Of a stretch of DNA of 64,000 nucleotides, positions 40,431-49,743 are shown piece after piece. The stretch is from Deltaproteobacteria bacterium (lineage in GTDB: Bacteria > Myxococcota > Myxococcia > Myxococcales > 40CM-4-68-19). The notes below the pieces were generated by a model. The model saw nothing but the letters and a program-made list of their open reading frames with translations, was not told the DNA's origin and searched no databases. Position numbers and translations under genes: made by a program. The DNA lies in the NCBI GenBank assembly GCA_005879535.1, contig VBKI01000068.1, forward strand, positions 62,001-126,000, read 5' to 3'. Each line of letters begins with the position of its first letter. The stretch's first letter is position 1.

Positions 40431-41437
40431 GCGGGAGCGATGCGGAGGACCGGAAAATGCGCGCGCATGGCCGATTCGACCCGGTCGCGTGCCTGATCGC
40501 CAAACGCGACGATCACCGCGCAGTCTCCGCCGCCCGCGCCGCTCGGCTTCCCTGCCCCGCCGGCTGCGGAGGCCAGCGCGCACGCCCGCGCCAATTCCGG
40601 CGTCACGATCGGCGCCTGCGCGTCCTCGCCCAACGACGCCATGGCGGCGGCGCCGCTGCGGACGGCGGCGAGCGCGGACCCGGCGTCGCCAGACTCCAGC
40701 GCGTCCCGCAGCTGTTCCGCAGCGGCGGAGATCTCGCCGGCGCGCTTTGCCCATCGCCGCGGATCGCCCTCCGCGAACCTGCGCGCGTCACGGACCAGCG
40801 AGCGCGTATTCGCCGGCGCGCCGGCGTCGGCCAGGAGCAACCGCAGATCGGGCGGAACGCGAACCCGCCGGATTTCGAGCGGCCGCGAGGAGGCGATCTG
40901 CGCGGCTGGCATCGCCATCACCTCTTCCACCGAACGCCAGGGAATGCGCGATCGGACTTCGAGGACTCCGCCGAGCGCGGCTGCGGCCACGTCGGCGCCG
41001 CTTCCAGAGCCGTCCTGCTCCGCCCAATGTGCGGCGAGGGCGAGGGAAAGCACTTCCGCATCGGCAGTCTTCCGTCCGACGACCGCGCAGACGGCTCGGA
41101 CCGCAAGAACACAGGCCGCGGCGCTCCCCCCGAGGCCGAGCTTGCGTCCCGGAACGCCGAGATCGTCCTCGAAAACGATACGGACGCCGGCGGACGTGGC
41201 GCAGAACGCACGCGCAAGCTCTGCGGCGCGCGCGGCGAAGCGCAGCTCCGGCGGCGCCCGCCCGCTGTCCCAGGCGACGCCGGTGGGGGAATGCAGAATG
41301 TGTAGACCTGGAGACGGATCGGCGATCGCATGCAACTTGCGGTCGATTCCGACCACGAGCGCCGGCCGTCCGGCATCGAGCACGGCGTACTCGCCGGCGA
41401 GGAAGACCTTGCCGCACGCCTCGAGCCTGACGGTCAT
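40427..41437 (-). CDS. mvaK2: Phosphomevalonate kinase
   Basis: A 336-residue GHMP kinase. It opens with EACGKVFLAGEYAVLDAGRP, the phosphomevalonate kinase form of motif 1. The ATP loop is LGLGGSAAACV (about 100-110), and the late glycine motif is KPSGAGGGDCAVI. The enzyme converts 5-phosphomevalonate to the diphosphate. The start at 41437 overlaps the mvaD stop (ATGA). The upstream open frame is a shadow. Assignment to phosphomevalonate rather than mevalonate kinase rests on motif 1 and on the separate mevalonate kinase gene in this run. Confidence 0.88.
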   Translation of the reverse strand: MTVRLEACGKVFLAGEYAVLDAGRPALVVGIDRKLHAIADPSPGLHILHSPTGVAWDSGRAPPELRFAARAAELARAFCATSAGVRIVFEDDLGVPGRKLGLGGSAAACVLAVRAVCAVVGRKTADAEVLSLALAAHWAEQDGSGSGADVAAAALGGVLEVRSRIPWRSVEEVMAMPAAQIASSRPLEIRRVRVPPDLRLLLADAGAPANTRSLVRDARRFAEGDPRRWAKRAGEISAAAEQLRDALESGDAGSALAAVRSGAAAMASLGEDAQAPIVTPELARACALASAAGGAGKPSGAGGGDCAVIVAFGDQARDRVESAMRAHFPVLRIAPA

Positions 41438-42363
41438 GAGACCACGCGCGCAGGACCCGCCGGTGCACAGACGAGGACATCGGCTACGCCCGGCACGCCG
41501 CGGAGCCGCGCCTCGACGGCGGCGGCGTCCGCGAGCGAAGAGATGGCGACGACGTGCGGTCCGGCGTCGATCGTCGCCCAGGCCTCCAGGCCGGAGGCGC
41601 GCAGCTCGCGCAATGCGAGCAGGCATGCGACGGTGACCGGCTGCCAATAGAGGATCGGCGGATCGGCCGCGAGCGCATCCGCGTGCATCCGCAGCGCGTT
41701 CCGCTCGGCCAGCGCGCCCAGGCCGGACAGATTGCGCGCCTTGAGCAGATGGATCGCGGCGGGCAGATCGCGCCGGCACTGCTCGATCCACGCCGCGTGA
41801 TAAGGGGAGGTCTCCCGCGTGGCCCGCATTCCGTCCCGCGAGCCGATCGGCTTCGCGCCGGCCGCGCAAATGGCGATGCAGAAGCGCAGATCCCAGTGCG
41901 AGGGCGGGAACACTTGCCGCGCCGATTCGCGTTCCCAGACCGCCCAGCCGCCGGGGACGCTGCGGGCCGCGGACCCGCTGCCCAGCCGCGCCAGCGCCGA
42001 AAGCTCCTCGGGCGACTTGCGCAAGCCTGCCGCCGCGCAAGCGGCGACAGCCAGCGCCGCGAACCCGCTCGCGCTCGAGGCGAGTCCGGCGGCGGTGGGA
42101 AACTCGTTCCGTGAGTCGATCCGGGCGCGCTGCCGGATTCCTGCCGCGTCGAGCAGCGCGCGGGCGCGCCGTGGATCCTCCGGACGGCCGTCGAGCGTGA
42201 ACGAGTCGGCGTCGGACTCCCCCAACGCCACCGTCGTGGTGGTGAGAAGCTTGTCGAGCGCAACCGAGAGCGAGCCCGCTTCGGGCAGGACCAGGGCATC
42301 GTCGCGCTTGCCCCAGTACTTGACGAGCGCGATGTTCGCGTGCGCTGCGGCCGTCGCTTTCAC
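41434..42363 (-). CDS. mvaD: Diphosphomevalonate decarboxylase
   Basis: A 309-residue GHMP-family enzyme that makes isopentenyl diphosphate from mevalonate diphosphate using ATP. Signature sequences are ANIALVKYWGKRDDALVLPE at the N-terminus, SRNEFPTAAGLASSASGFAA (84-103) and GSGSAARSVPGGW (128-140), with the catalytic Asp region near the C-terminal third (VVAISSLADAA). Length is near the bacterial norm. Overlaps mevalonate kinase by 4 bases. Confidence 0.95.
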   Translation of the reverse strand: MKATAAAHANIALVKYWGKRDDALVLPEAGSLSVALDKLLTTTTVALGESDADSFTLDGRPEDPRRARALLDAAGIRQRARIDSRNEFPTAAGLASSASGFAALAVAACAAAGLRKSPEELSALARLGSGSAARSVPGGWAVWERESARQVFPPSHWDLRFCIAICAAGAKPIGSRDGMRATRETSPYHAAWIEQCRRDLPAAIHLLKARNLSGLGALAERNALRMHADALAADPPILYWQPVTVACLLALRELRASGLEAWATIDAGPHVVAISSLADAAAVEARLRGVPGVADVLVCAPAGPARVVS

Positions 42364-43220
42364 GCGCCGACCTCTACCGCGAAACCTCCCGTGTGCGCCG
42401 CGATTTCCCTCGCGCTCGCCTCGTCGCGCGCGAGTCCGATCGCGGCGCCGCCGCCTCCCGCGCCGGTGAGCTTCGCGCCCAGGGCGCCGGCCCGCCGCAG
42501 CGCGGCGACCGTCTCCTCCAACTCCGGGCAGGACACCCCCAGATCGCGGAGGACGGCGTGCGCGTCGTCGAAGGCCGCTCCGAGACCGACGAGGTCATCG
42601 CGCTCGAAGAGGGCGCGACCTTCCCGCGCCAGACCGCCGAGCCGCGCGAGCAGTGGATCGATGCGCGCATCGGTCTTGCGGCGCTCGGCGAGCGGCATCA
42701 CGGTGCTGTGCGTCCCGCGCGCGATCCCGCTCAGCGCGATGGCGATGAACGCCGAACCCCGGACTGCCTCCACACGGGGCGGCTGGCCGCGCGTGAAGAA
42801 GATCACTCCTTCGCGCGCGCACGCAGCGGGATCGACGCCGGAGGGCGCTCCGTGCAGCACCCGCTCGATGCGCATCGCCAGCGCCGCTGCCTCCTCGACC
42901 GTGCACGCCGGTTTCAACGCGCGCGCCAAGGCGACACCCAGCGCAGCCGAGCTGCCCAGGCCACTGCCGAGCGGGATCTCGCTCTGGAGCCGCGCGTAGA
43001 AGTTTCCCTGAAACCCAGCCTCGCGCGCCATCGCCTGCACCGCTTCCAGCAGCGGAAACGGCGTCTGCATGCCGCCGGGCAGCTCGATGCGCGTCTCCGC
43101 CGCCGGCGTCAGATCAACGGTCACGTAGCGGGGTATCGAAGCCGCCAGCGCCGGATGCCCGTAGACGACGCTGTGCTCGCCGAGCAGCAGGACCTTGCCC
43201 GGGGCGCGCCCGCGCGTCAT
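42360..43220 (-). CDS. mvk: Mevalonate kinase
   Basis: A 286-residue GHMP kinase that phosphorylates mevalonate. It starts RAPGKVLLLGEHSVVYGHPA, the mevalonate kinase form of motif 1. The ATP loop is PLGSGLGSSAALGVAL (83-98). The catalytic Asp130 lies in LHGAPSGVDPA, and the late motif is KLTGAGGGGAAIG. It is shorter than many homologues but complete. ATG at 43220 overlaps the upstream isomerase stop (ATGA). Confidence 0.94.
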   Translation of the reverse strand: MTRGRAPGKVLLLGEHSVVYGHPALAASIPRYVTVDLTPAAETRIELPGGMQTPFPLLEAVQAMAREAGFQGNFYARLQSEIPLGSGLGSSAALGVALARALKPACTVEEAAALAMRIERVLHGAPSGVDPAACAREGVIFFTRGQPPRVEAVRGSAFIAIALSGIARGTHSTVMPLAERRKTDARIDPLLARLGGLAREGRALFERDDLVGLGAAFDDAHAVLRDLGVSCPELEETVAALRRAGALGAKLTGAGGGGAAIGLARDEASAREIAAHTGGFAVEVGA

Positions 43221-44278
43221 CCCCCGAGGCCCTCGATCCAGGTCCTGAGCGGATCGAGGATCACCGGCGTCGAGGCGCGAAGCGCCGCCGCGTCGCCAGC
43301 TCCGCTGAGCAGGAACGCTGCCCGGAGCGCGTCGAGCATACCGGAGAGCTCCGCCCGCGCCCCTTCGATCCCCGACTGGTGATGCGCTCGCACCAGCGGC
43401 AACGCAAAGCCGGCCGCGTCGGCGCCGAGCGCCAGCGCCCGCGCCGCGTCGAGACCGGAGCGCAGCCCGCCGGAACCGACGATCTGCATCTGCGGAGCAA
43501 CCCTGCGAGCTGCGGCGATGCAGGCGGCCGTGGGGATTCCCCAGTCGCTCAAAAGCTCGCCGAGAGCCCGCGCCTGCGGGTCCTTGGCGCGAAGCTGCTC
43601 GACCCTGGGCCAGCTCGTGCCGCCAGCGCCGCTGACGTCCACCGCGCCGACGCCGCGCGCCGCCAGCTCCCGGACGACCGCTGGGCCAATCCCGCAGCCC
43701 GTCTCCTTCACGATCACCCTCTGCGCGCCGATCGCCGAAACCAGCGCCCCGATCGCGTCGAGGCATCCGCGGAAGTCGCGATCTCCTTCCGTCTGCACCA
43801 ATTCCTGCGCGGCGTTGAGATGGATCGCTATGGCGTCCGCGGCAAGCATCTCGACCAATCGCAGCGCTGCTCCCGTGCCGCGCTGGGCCAGTTGTTGCGC
43901 CCCGAGGTTCGCGACCAGGAGCGGAGGCTTTGCGGGCTTGACGGCGAACGTGGGCAGCAGCTCCGGCTGGTCGAGGAGGATGCGCATCGATCCGACGCCG
44001 AACGCGACGCCTGCTTCTTCCGCCAGCGCGGCCAGGTCGCGGTTGATCCGGCCGGCGCGCTCCGTCCCTCCCGTCATTCCCACGATCATCAGCGGCGCGC
44101 GCAACCTCTTGCCGCACAGCCCGGCGGAAAGATCGATGTCGGCCAGCGCGAGCTCGGGCGTCGCCCGGTGAACGAGGCGCACGCAGGAGAACAGCGGATC
44201 GGCGCTCTCCGGCTCGACCTCGGGCCGTTGCACCAGGTCGAGGTGCTGCGACTTACGTTGCTTCAGATCGTCGTGCAC
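43217..44278 (-). CDS. fni: Type 2 isopentenyl-diphosphate delta-isomerase
   Basis: An FMN- and NADPH-dependent isomerase of about 353 residues that interconverts IPP and DMAPP. GTG 44278 is chosen because it places RKSQHLDLV at residues 7-15, matching the family's RKxxH start; a TTG 19 codons upstream would add an unrelated leader. Conserved regions include LRAPLMIVGMTGGTERAGRI, GVGSMRILL, HLNAAQELVQTEGDRDF, RVIVKETGCGIGPAVVREL and DVSGAGGTSW, and the FMN-binding glycines occur in QIVGSGGLRSGLDAARALAL. It is the first gene of the run. HMG-CoA synthase and reductase genes are not in the window. Confidence 0.93.
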   Translation of the reverse strand: MHDDLKQRKSQHLDLVQRPEVEPESADPLFSCVRLVHRATPELALADIDLSAGLCGKRLRAPLMIVGMTGGTERAGRINRDLAALAEEAGVAFGVGSMRILLDQPELLPTFAVKPAKPPLLVANLGAQQLAQRGTGAALRLVEMLAADAIAIHLNAAQELVQTEGDRDFRGCLDAIGALVSAIGAQRVIVKETGCGIGPAVVRELAARGVGAVDVSGAGGTSWPRVEQLRAKDPQARALGELLSDWGIPTAACIAAARRVAPQMQIVGSGGLRSGLDAARALALGADAAGFALPLVRAHHQSGIEGARAELSGMLDALRAAFLLSGAGDAAALRASTPVILDPLRTWIEGLGG

Positions 44279-44370
44279 AGCGGGGATGTACCACGGCGGA
44301 TGCCTTTCGGAAGCGTACAGGCCGACGGCCGCCAATTGACGCGGGACCTCGCGGGCGTTACGGACCCGGC

Positions 44371-46116
44371 GTGAGAATCGCGCTGGCGCAGATCGATACG
44401 ACGGTAGGCGCGTTCGAGGCGAACGCTGCCCGCATGTTGGAGAACGCGACCCGGGCCGCCGAAAAGGGCGCGCAGCTCGTGCTCTTTCCCGAGCTCGCGC
44501 TCTGCGGCTACCCGCCGAAAGACCTCCTCGAGCTGGGTGAGTTCGTCGATCGTTGCCGGGCCGTGCTGGAGGAGCTGTCGACCAATGCCGTGTTCGATCG
44601 CATTCCGGCGCTGGTTGGATTTCCCGAGCGCCACCGGGGCGCCGGCGCCGGCCTGTACAACGCCGTCGCTCTCATCCAGGGCGGTCGCGTCGCCGCCATC
44701 GTCCGGAAGTGCCTGCTGCCGACGTACGACGTCTTCGACGAAGGTCGCTACTTCGATCCCTCGCCGGAGTCGGGACCGCTGGTCGAGGTGGCGGGGACGC
44801 GGCTGGGCGTCTCCATCTGCGAGGACCTCTGGAACGACAAGCAGTTCTGGAAGGAGCCGCGGTACCTGCGCGACCCCGTCGAGGAGCTGGTCGCGCGAGG
44901 AGCGGAGATGATCGTCAACGTCTCCGCCTCGCCCTACGCCGTGGGCAAGCCGGAGATCCGGCGCAGGATGCTGGGCGCCGCCGCGCGGAGGCACGGGCTC
45001 CCGATCGCGATGTGCAACCTGGTCGGAGGCAACGACTCCTTGATCTTCGATGGTCGCTCGCTGCTCGTGCGCGCGAACGGTGAAGTGCAGCGTGAGGCCG
45101 CCGCCTTCGTCGAGGATCTCGTCGTCGACGAGCTCGTCCCCGGCGCGCCGCGTGCAGGGCGCGAGCGATCGCGAACTTCCGGAGAGTCGGTGATCTCCGA
45201 TCAGACCGCGAAGACCCCGGCGGGAGCGCTCGCCGTCGTGGCGGCGTACGAGGCGGACTTCTCCGACGAGGCCTGCCGCGACCTGGCCGACGCGCTCACG
45301 CTCGGCATCCGCGACTACACGCTGAAGACGGGATTCAAGAGCGCGGTGCTCGGGCTCTCCGGCGGAATCGACTCCGCGCTCACGGCGGTGCTCGCCGCGC
45401 GCGCACTGGGTGCGCAGAACGTGACCACCATCGCAATGCCGTCCCGGTATACGGCGTCGATGAGCAACGAAGACGCGGAGACGCTCGCGAAGCGGCTCGG
45501 AGTGCGGTTCCACGCCGTCGCCATCGAGCCGATCTTCCAGGCGTACCTGACCGCGCTCGCGCCGCTCTTCGCCGGCCGCAAGCCGGACGTGACGGAGGAA
45601 AATCTCCAGGCACGCATCCGCGGGATGCTGCTGATGGCGTTCTCGAACAAGACGGGGGCCCTCCTGCTGTCGACGGGGAACAAGAGCGAGCTGGCCACCG
45701 GGTTCTGCACGCTCTACGGCGACATGGCGGGAGGGCTCGCCGCCATCGGCGATCTGTCCAAGACCGCGGTGTACGCGCTGGCGCGCTGGCTCAATCGGCA
45801 GAGTGGGGGGGAGCTGATTCCCGCGCGGATTCTCGATCGTCCGCCCACGGCAGAGCTGCGCGAGAACCAGACTGATCAGGATACCCTGCCGCCCTACGAT
45901 GAACTGGACAAGGTGCTGCGCGGCCACATCGAGGAGCATCTCGGCGCGCGCCGGCTCATCGAGCGCGGCTTTCCCGAGGATCTGGTGCGCCGCGTTCTCA
46001 AGCTGGTCGTCCAGAGCGAGTACAAGCGCCGCCAGGCGGCGCCGGCGCTACGCGTCACGGCGCGGGCGTTTGGGGAAGGCTGGCGGTTCCCCATCGCCCA
46101 TGGATATCGTCATTGA
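44371..46116 (+). CDS. nadE: Glutamine-dependent NAD+ synthetase
   Basis: A 581-residue two-domain enzyme that converts deamido-NAD to NAD. Residues 1-265 are a nitrilase-type glutaminase with the triad Glu41 (LFPELALCGYPPKD), Lys113 (VRKCLLPTYDVFDEGRYF) and Cys150 (GVSICEDLWND). Residues 300-581 are the ATP-pyrophosphatase domain, with the loop LGLSGGIDSALTAVLA (328-343), STGNKSELATGFCTLYGDMA and RILDRPPTAELRENQTDQD. GTG start. It is divergent from the mevalonate run, with about 90 bases between starts. Confidence 0.96.
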   Translation: MRIALAQIDTTVGAFEANAARMLENATRAAEKGAQLVLFPELALCGYPPKDLLELGEFVDRCRAVLEELSTNAVFDRIPALVGFPERHRGAGAGLYNAVALIQGGRVAAIVRKCLLPTYDVFDEGRYFDPSPESGPLVEVAGTRLGVSICEDLWNDKQFWKEPRYLRDPVEELVARGAEMIVNVSASPYAVGKPEIRRRMLGAAARRHGLPIAMCNLVGGNDSLIFDGRSLLVRANGEVQREAAAFVEDLVVDELVPGAPRAGRERSRTSGESVISDQTAKTPAGALAVVAAYEADFSDEACRDLADALTLGIRDYTLKTGFKSAVLGLSGGIDSALTAVLAARALGAQNVTTIAMPSRYTASMSNEDAETLAKRLGVRFHAVAIEPIFQAYLTALAPLFAGRKPDVTEENLQARIRGMLLMAFSNKTGALLLSTGNKSELATGFCTLYGDMAGGLAAIGDLSKTAVYALARWLNRQSGGELIPARILDRPPTAELRENQTDQDTLPPYDELDKVLRGHIEEHLGARRLIERGFPEDLVRRVLKLVVQSEYKRRQAAPALRVTARAFGEGWRFPIAHGYRH

Positions 46117-46167
46117 AGCAGTAGCGGGCGGCCCGGCGTGCGGTCGCTTCTCCACCCGCCTGGCACG

Positions 46168-46185
46168 AGCCACCGGCATGTGGCT
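46168..46185 (+). terminator. Small hairpin downstream of nadE
   Basis: AGCCAC and GTGGCT pair around CGGCAT about 50 bases after the nadE stop. It is followed by GCCTTACAC, with no real T-run. The rest of the 139-base gap shows only the AGGAGAG ribosome binding site before 46256. Confidence 0.3.
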
Positions 46186-46255
46186 GCCTTACACTGCGGG
46201 CGGTCCTTGAATCGGCTGGGCTGAACGCCTGTCCAAGGACGCAAGGAGAGCCGTC

Positions 46256-47275
46256 ATGCGTCGTTTCACCGTTCTGATGACCGTCGCCTTCGCCGCCGCG
46301 GCCACCGGCTGCATCTACGAGCGCGAGGCGGTCCGCGACGACCGGCGCGTCGAAGCTCCACCGCCGGCGCCGGCCGACACCTATCCGCCTGCGGCGAACC
46401 CGGACTACCAGAGCTATCAGAGCGAGGCGCAACCTCCTCCACCGGCCGGCACCGAGGTGTCGAGCGAGGCCGTCTTCTACGAGCGGCTGTCGCCGTACGG
46501 GTACTGGACGTTCGTGGCGCCGTATGGCCGCGTCTGGGTACCGGCCGTGGGCTGGGGCTGGCGCCCCTACTACTACGGCCGCTGGGTGCTGACCGACTGG
46601 GGTTGGACGTTCGTCTCTGACGATCCCTGGGGGTGGGCGGCGTACCACTATGGCCGGTGGAACTGGGGCGTCGGGGTCGGTTGGTACTGGATCCCCGGCG
46701 CCGTCTGGGCGCCCGCCTGGGTTTCCTGGCGGTACGGAGCAGGATACGTATCCTGGTGCCCCCTGGGTCCCGCCGGAATCGCGTTCGGCTATCGCCATCC
46801 CGCCTGGGTTGCGGTCTCCGAGACGCACTTCACCCGGCCCATCGCGGCGGTGGCGATCCCGTCGCAGCGCACCTACGGGGTCGTGACGCAGGCCCGGCCG
46901 CTGACCGGCCCGCATGCGACGGTCGCGCGCGGCGGCACCTTCGGACCCCCGGTCGCCAGCGTGGCGCGGGCCACCGGGCAACAGATCCGGCCGGTCGCCG
47001 TAGCGCAGGCGGTCCGTCCGCGGCCGACCACGATGACGTCCAGCCCGCGCGACGGCGCGATGCGGTCGCCGGTGCAACCGCGGGCCCGCACGGGCGCTGC
47101 GCGCCCCGTTCCCACCGGGGGCCCTCGCGCGGCTCCCGCCCGTCCGTCGATGGCGCCGAGAAGCGGTTCGCCTTCAGGCGCTCCTCGCGCAGCTCCGAGC
47201 GGCGGCGGCGGAGAGCATGGCGGCGGCCGCGGCGGCGGTCCTCACGCGACCAGCGGCCGAGGGCAGGCGCGGTAA
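46256..47275 (+). CDS. YXWGXW/DUF6600-type Tyr/Trp-rich lipoprotein
   Basis: A 339-residue protein with a lipoprotein signal (MRRFTVLMTVAFAAAATGC). After a Pro-rich linker, residues 75-175 carry repeated Trp-Tyr motifs: LSPYGYWTFVAPYGRVWVPA, GWGWRPYYYGRW, DDPWGWAAYHYGRW and GWYWIPGAVWAPAWVSWRY. These mark the DUF6600/YXWGXW group of envelope proteins of unknown function. The C-terminal third is Pro/Arg/Gly-rich and probably disordered. The ribosome binding site AGGAGAG is clear. It precedes an unrelated pair of genes by 24 bases. Confidence 0.85.
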   Translation: MRRFTVLMTVAFAAAATGCIYEREAVRDDRRVEAPPPAPADTYPPAANPDYQSYQSEAQPPPPAGTEVSSEAVFYERLSPYGYWTFVAPYGRVWVPAVGWGWRPYYYGRWVLTDWGWTFVSDDPWGWAAYHYGRWNWGVGVGWYWIPGAVWAPAWVSWRYGAGYVSWCPLGPAGIAFGYRHPAWVAVSETHFTRPIAAVAIPSQRTYGVVTQARPLTGPHATVARGGTFGPPVASVARATGQQIRPVAVAQAVRPRPTTMTSSPRDGAMRSPVQPRARTGAARPVPTGGPRAAPARPSMAPRSGSPSGAPRAAPSGGGGEHGGGRGGGPHATSGRGQAR

Positions 47276-47299
47276 TCGCGGAAGTGCTAGACGTTCGCC

Positions 47300-47779
47300 G
47301 TGTCTGTCTATCTGAGCGTCGCGCCGCCGGACGGCTTCAGACTCTGGGGCGATGCCGAATGGGAGCGCTGGCTGCGCGAGCATCCCTGGGAAGCCGCGGA
47401 GCGGCTCTGCTCGCGCGGCGACTGGGCGATCTTTCTCTACCAGCTCCGGCAGCATTGTCCGCGCGCCGGGGCGCGGCTCGAGGCGCTGATGGACCCGCTG
47501 GTCAACGAGCGGCCGCTGACGTCGCAACAGACGCGCGACCTGCGCGAGGTCCTGCGCGCCGCCAGGGATGAGCTGAGCGCCAAGCCAGCGACGGAAGCGC
47601 GGGCAAACCAGGTGTTCGCCAGCGCCGAAGATCTCGAGGCGATGATCGCGGCGGCCCGGGCGCGCCTGCGCAAGGACCCGAGTCTGGCCGACATCTGGGA
47701 GGATCTGTTCTCGCGGCTCGACCCGCTGCTCGAGAGCGCGATCGACAAGGGCCGCGGCATCTATTTCGGGAACGTCTGA
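47300..47779 (+). CDS. Hypothetical protein upstream of hbd
   Basis: A 159-residue soluble, helix-rich protein with GTG start (MSVYLSVAPPDG). Features are a Trp-rich early segment (EWERWLREHPWEAAERL) and a C-terminal helical region (IWEDLFSRLDPLLESAIDKG). I do not recognise the family. Its stop overlaps the hbd start by one base (TGATG), so its synthesis is probably coupled to the dehydrogenase. Confidence 0.6.
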   Translation: MSVYLSVAPPDGFRLWGDAEWERWLREHPWEAAERLCSRGDWAIFLYQLRQHCPRAGARLEALMDPLVNERPLTSQQTRDLREVLRAARDELSAKPATEARANQVFASAEDLEAMIAAARARLRKDPSLADIWEDLFSRLDPLLESAIDKGRGIYFGNV

Positions 47780-48633
47780 TGGCCATCGACGTCCAGCGCG
47801 TCCTGGTGGTCGGCGCCGGGACGATGGGAAGTGGCATCGCCCAGGTGGCCGCGCGCGCCGGCTACAAGACGGCGCTCTTCGACGTGGCGCCCGGCGCCGC
47901 GCAGCGCGCCGTGGAGCGCGTCGCGGATTCGCTCGGACGCGCGGTCGAGAAGGGACGTTGCACCGCCCAGGAGCGGGAGGAGGCGCTGCGGCGACTGGCG
48001 GTCGCCTCCGACCTCGACGCGGAGGCGGCCGATGCAGACCTGATCGTCGAGGCGGCACCCGAGGAGCTGCAGCTCAAGAAGGAGCTGTTCGCCCGGCTGT
48101 CGCGCGCGACCCGCCCGGAGACGATCCTCGCGACCAATACGTCGGCGCTCCCCATCACCGCCATTGCCGCCGCGGCCAAGGGGCCGGAGCGCGTGATCGG
48201 GCTTCACTTCTTCAATCCGGTCCCGGCGATGAAGCTGCTGGAGATCGTGCAGGGGGAGCGCACGCATCCGATGGTGGTGACCGCGGCGCGCGCCGTCGGT
48301 GCGCGACTGGGAAAGGAAGTGGTGGTGGTGCGCGACGCTCCCGGATTCGCCACCAGCCGCCTCGGCATCGCGCTGGCGATGGAAGCGATCCGCATGCTCG
48401 AGGAGGGCGTCGCCTCGGCGGAAGAGATCGATCGCGCCATCGAGCTCGGCTATGGACATCCGATGGGCCCGCTGAAACTGACCGACCAGGTCGGGCTCGA
48501 CGTGCGGCTGGCCATCGCGGAGCACCTCGCAGTCGAGCTGGGCGAGCGGTTCCGTCCGCCGCAGCTCCTGCGGCGGATGGTGCGGGCGGGCAAGCTGGGG
48601 AAGAAGACCGGCGAGGGGTTCTACAAGTACTGA
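47779..48633 (+). CDS. hbd: 3-hydroxybutyryl-CoA dehydrogenase
   Basis: A 284-residue NAD(P)-dependent dehydrogenase oxidising 3-hydroxyacyl-CoA, used in butyrate/PHB metabolism or fatty-acid breakdown. The N-terminal Rossmann fold has VLVVGAGTMGSGIAQVAAR, and the catalytic segment is VIGLHFFNPVPAMKLLEIVQ with its active-site His. The C-terminal helical domain has RDAPGFATSRLGIALAMEAI and ELGYGHPMGPLKLTDQVGLD. Length fits the short, single-function form. It converges on a membrane-protein gene with a 13-base overlap of ends. Confidence 0.95.
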   Translation: MAIDVQRVLVVGAGTMGSGIAQVAARAGYKTALFDVAPGAAQRAVERVADSLGRAVEKGRCTAQEREEALRRLAVASDLDAEAADADLIVEAAPEELQLKKELFARLSRATRPETILATNTSALPITAIAAAAKGPERVIGLHFFNPVPAMKLLEIVQGERTHPMVVTAARAVGARLGKEVVVVRDAPGFATSRLGIALAMEAIRMLEEGVASAEEIDRAIELGYGHPMGPLKLTDQVGLDVRLAIAEHLAVELGERFRPPQLLRRMVRAGKLGKKTGEGFYKY

Positions 48634-49682
48634 AGATCGCCCTTGGCGAAACGCGTGCGCGGCAGCAGCTCGCGGACCCACTCCGGCACCCAGGACTGCA
48701 GCCGCGCGTCGACGGCCTGACGATTGCGCTGGTACTTCACCGTCACCGCGATCACCGAAAGGCCGAGCGCAGTGAGCGCGAAGGGAAAGAGCATGGAGTC
48801 CTTGAAGACGGTCCAGGCGAGCCGCACCAGGTAAGCGTTCACGCCGATGGCGCCGTAGAGGAGGAACACGCGGCGCCGGAGGAGCACGCTGATGGCGATG
48901 AACGCGAGGTTGAGCAGGCAGTAGAGGAACCGGCGCCATTCGCTCCCGCTGTCCATCGAGGTGATCGCGCCCCAGAGCGCGGTCATGCCGAACAGGTACA
49001 GCCAGAAGGCGAAATCCTCGCGCGTCCGGTGATCGACGAGATAGGCGACGAAGAGCATCGCGAGCCCGAACGTGATCGATACCCGCTGCCCGAGCGCGAG
49101 CTGCCAGTGGCGATCGCCGGCGAGGTAAGCGGCGAAGTCCATCGACATGAACCAGAGGGCGACGGCCGCCGGAGCGACCAGGAACGGGAACTTCACCCTC
49201 CGCAGCGCCAGAAGGGCGACGACGACGGTGCCGGCCTCCATCCAGATCCAGCTGCCCCGGATGAACGGGTAGAAATCGCGATAGTTGCCTGGGTTGCCGG
49301 CCGCCCAGAAGCCGGTGGCGGTCTCCAAACCCCAGATGGCGAGCGGCGTCATGCAGACGGCCATCGTGTAGAGAAGGCCGCCCGGAATCTTCAGATCGCC
49401 GCTGTGCCAGAGCCTGTCCCCCGCCACCGTGAAAGCCGCGCCGTATGCGACCGCGGTGGCGCAGACCGCCCAGGGTCCCATCCTCTGGAAACCGAGGGTC
49501 ATCAACCAGCCCATCGCCCCGATCACCACCAAGGCGCCGAAGAAATACGCGACGTTCAAGCCGGTGAAGCGGGCCCGCGCCGGATGCCGCTCACCGAAGA
49601 ACCGCCAGAGCGCGGCCGCTTGGTCCGCGTCGACGATCCGGCGTGAAACGGCTGCGTCGAGATCTCCCCGATCGATCTGCAT
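48621..49682 (-). CDS. Multi-pass membrane protein (DUF2157-like)
   Basis: A 353-residue protein with a cytoplasmic N-terminal segment (LDAAVSRRIVDADQAAALWR) followed by about ten hydrophobic helices (NVAYFFGALVVIGAMGWLM, GTVVVALLALRRV, FPFLVAPAAVALWFMSM). The N-terminal helix-plus-membrane layout resembles DUF2157 proteins, whose role is unknown. No transporter motif is evident. It is divergent from the gene at 49744. Confidence 0.62.
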   Translation of the reverse strand: MQIDRGDLDAAVSRRIVDADQAAALWRFFGERHPARARFTGLNVAYFFGALVVIGAMGWLMTLGFQRMGPWAVCATAVAYGAAFTVAGDRLWHSGDLKIPGGLLYTMAVCMTPLAIWGLETATGFWAAGNPGNYRDFYPFIRGSWIWMEAGTVVVALLALRRVKFPFLVAPAAVALWFMSMDFAAYLAGDRHWQLALGQRVSITFGLAMLFVAYLVDHRTREDFAFWLYLFGMTALWGAITSMDSGSEWRRFLYCLLNLAFIAISVLLRRRVFLLYGAIGVNAYLVRLAWTVFKDSMLFPFALTALGLSVIAVTVKYQRNRQAVDARLQSWVPEWVRELLPRTRFAKGDLQYL

Positions 49683-49743
49683 TTGAGCAGTTTCCCATGA
49701 GGGGGGCTTTCAGCGGGAACCGAGGGGTGCTACCAATCCCTAC

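Noticed and set aside
42360-44117. A single long mevalonate kinase/isomerase fusion frame
   Set aside because: The frame is open upstream of the kinase ATG, but that part is an off-frame shadow of the isomerase gene. The two proteins are separate, with a 4-base overlap.
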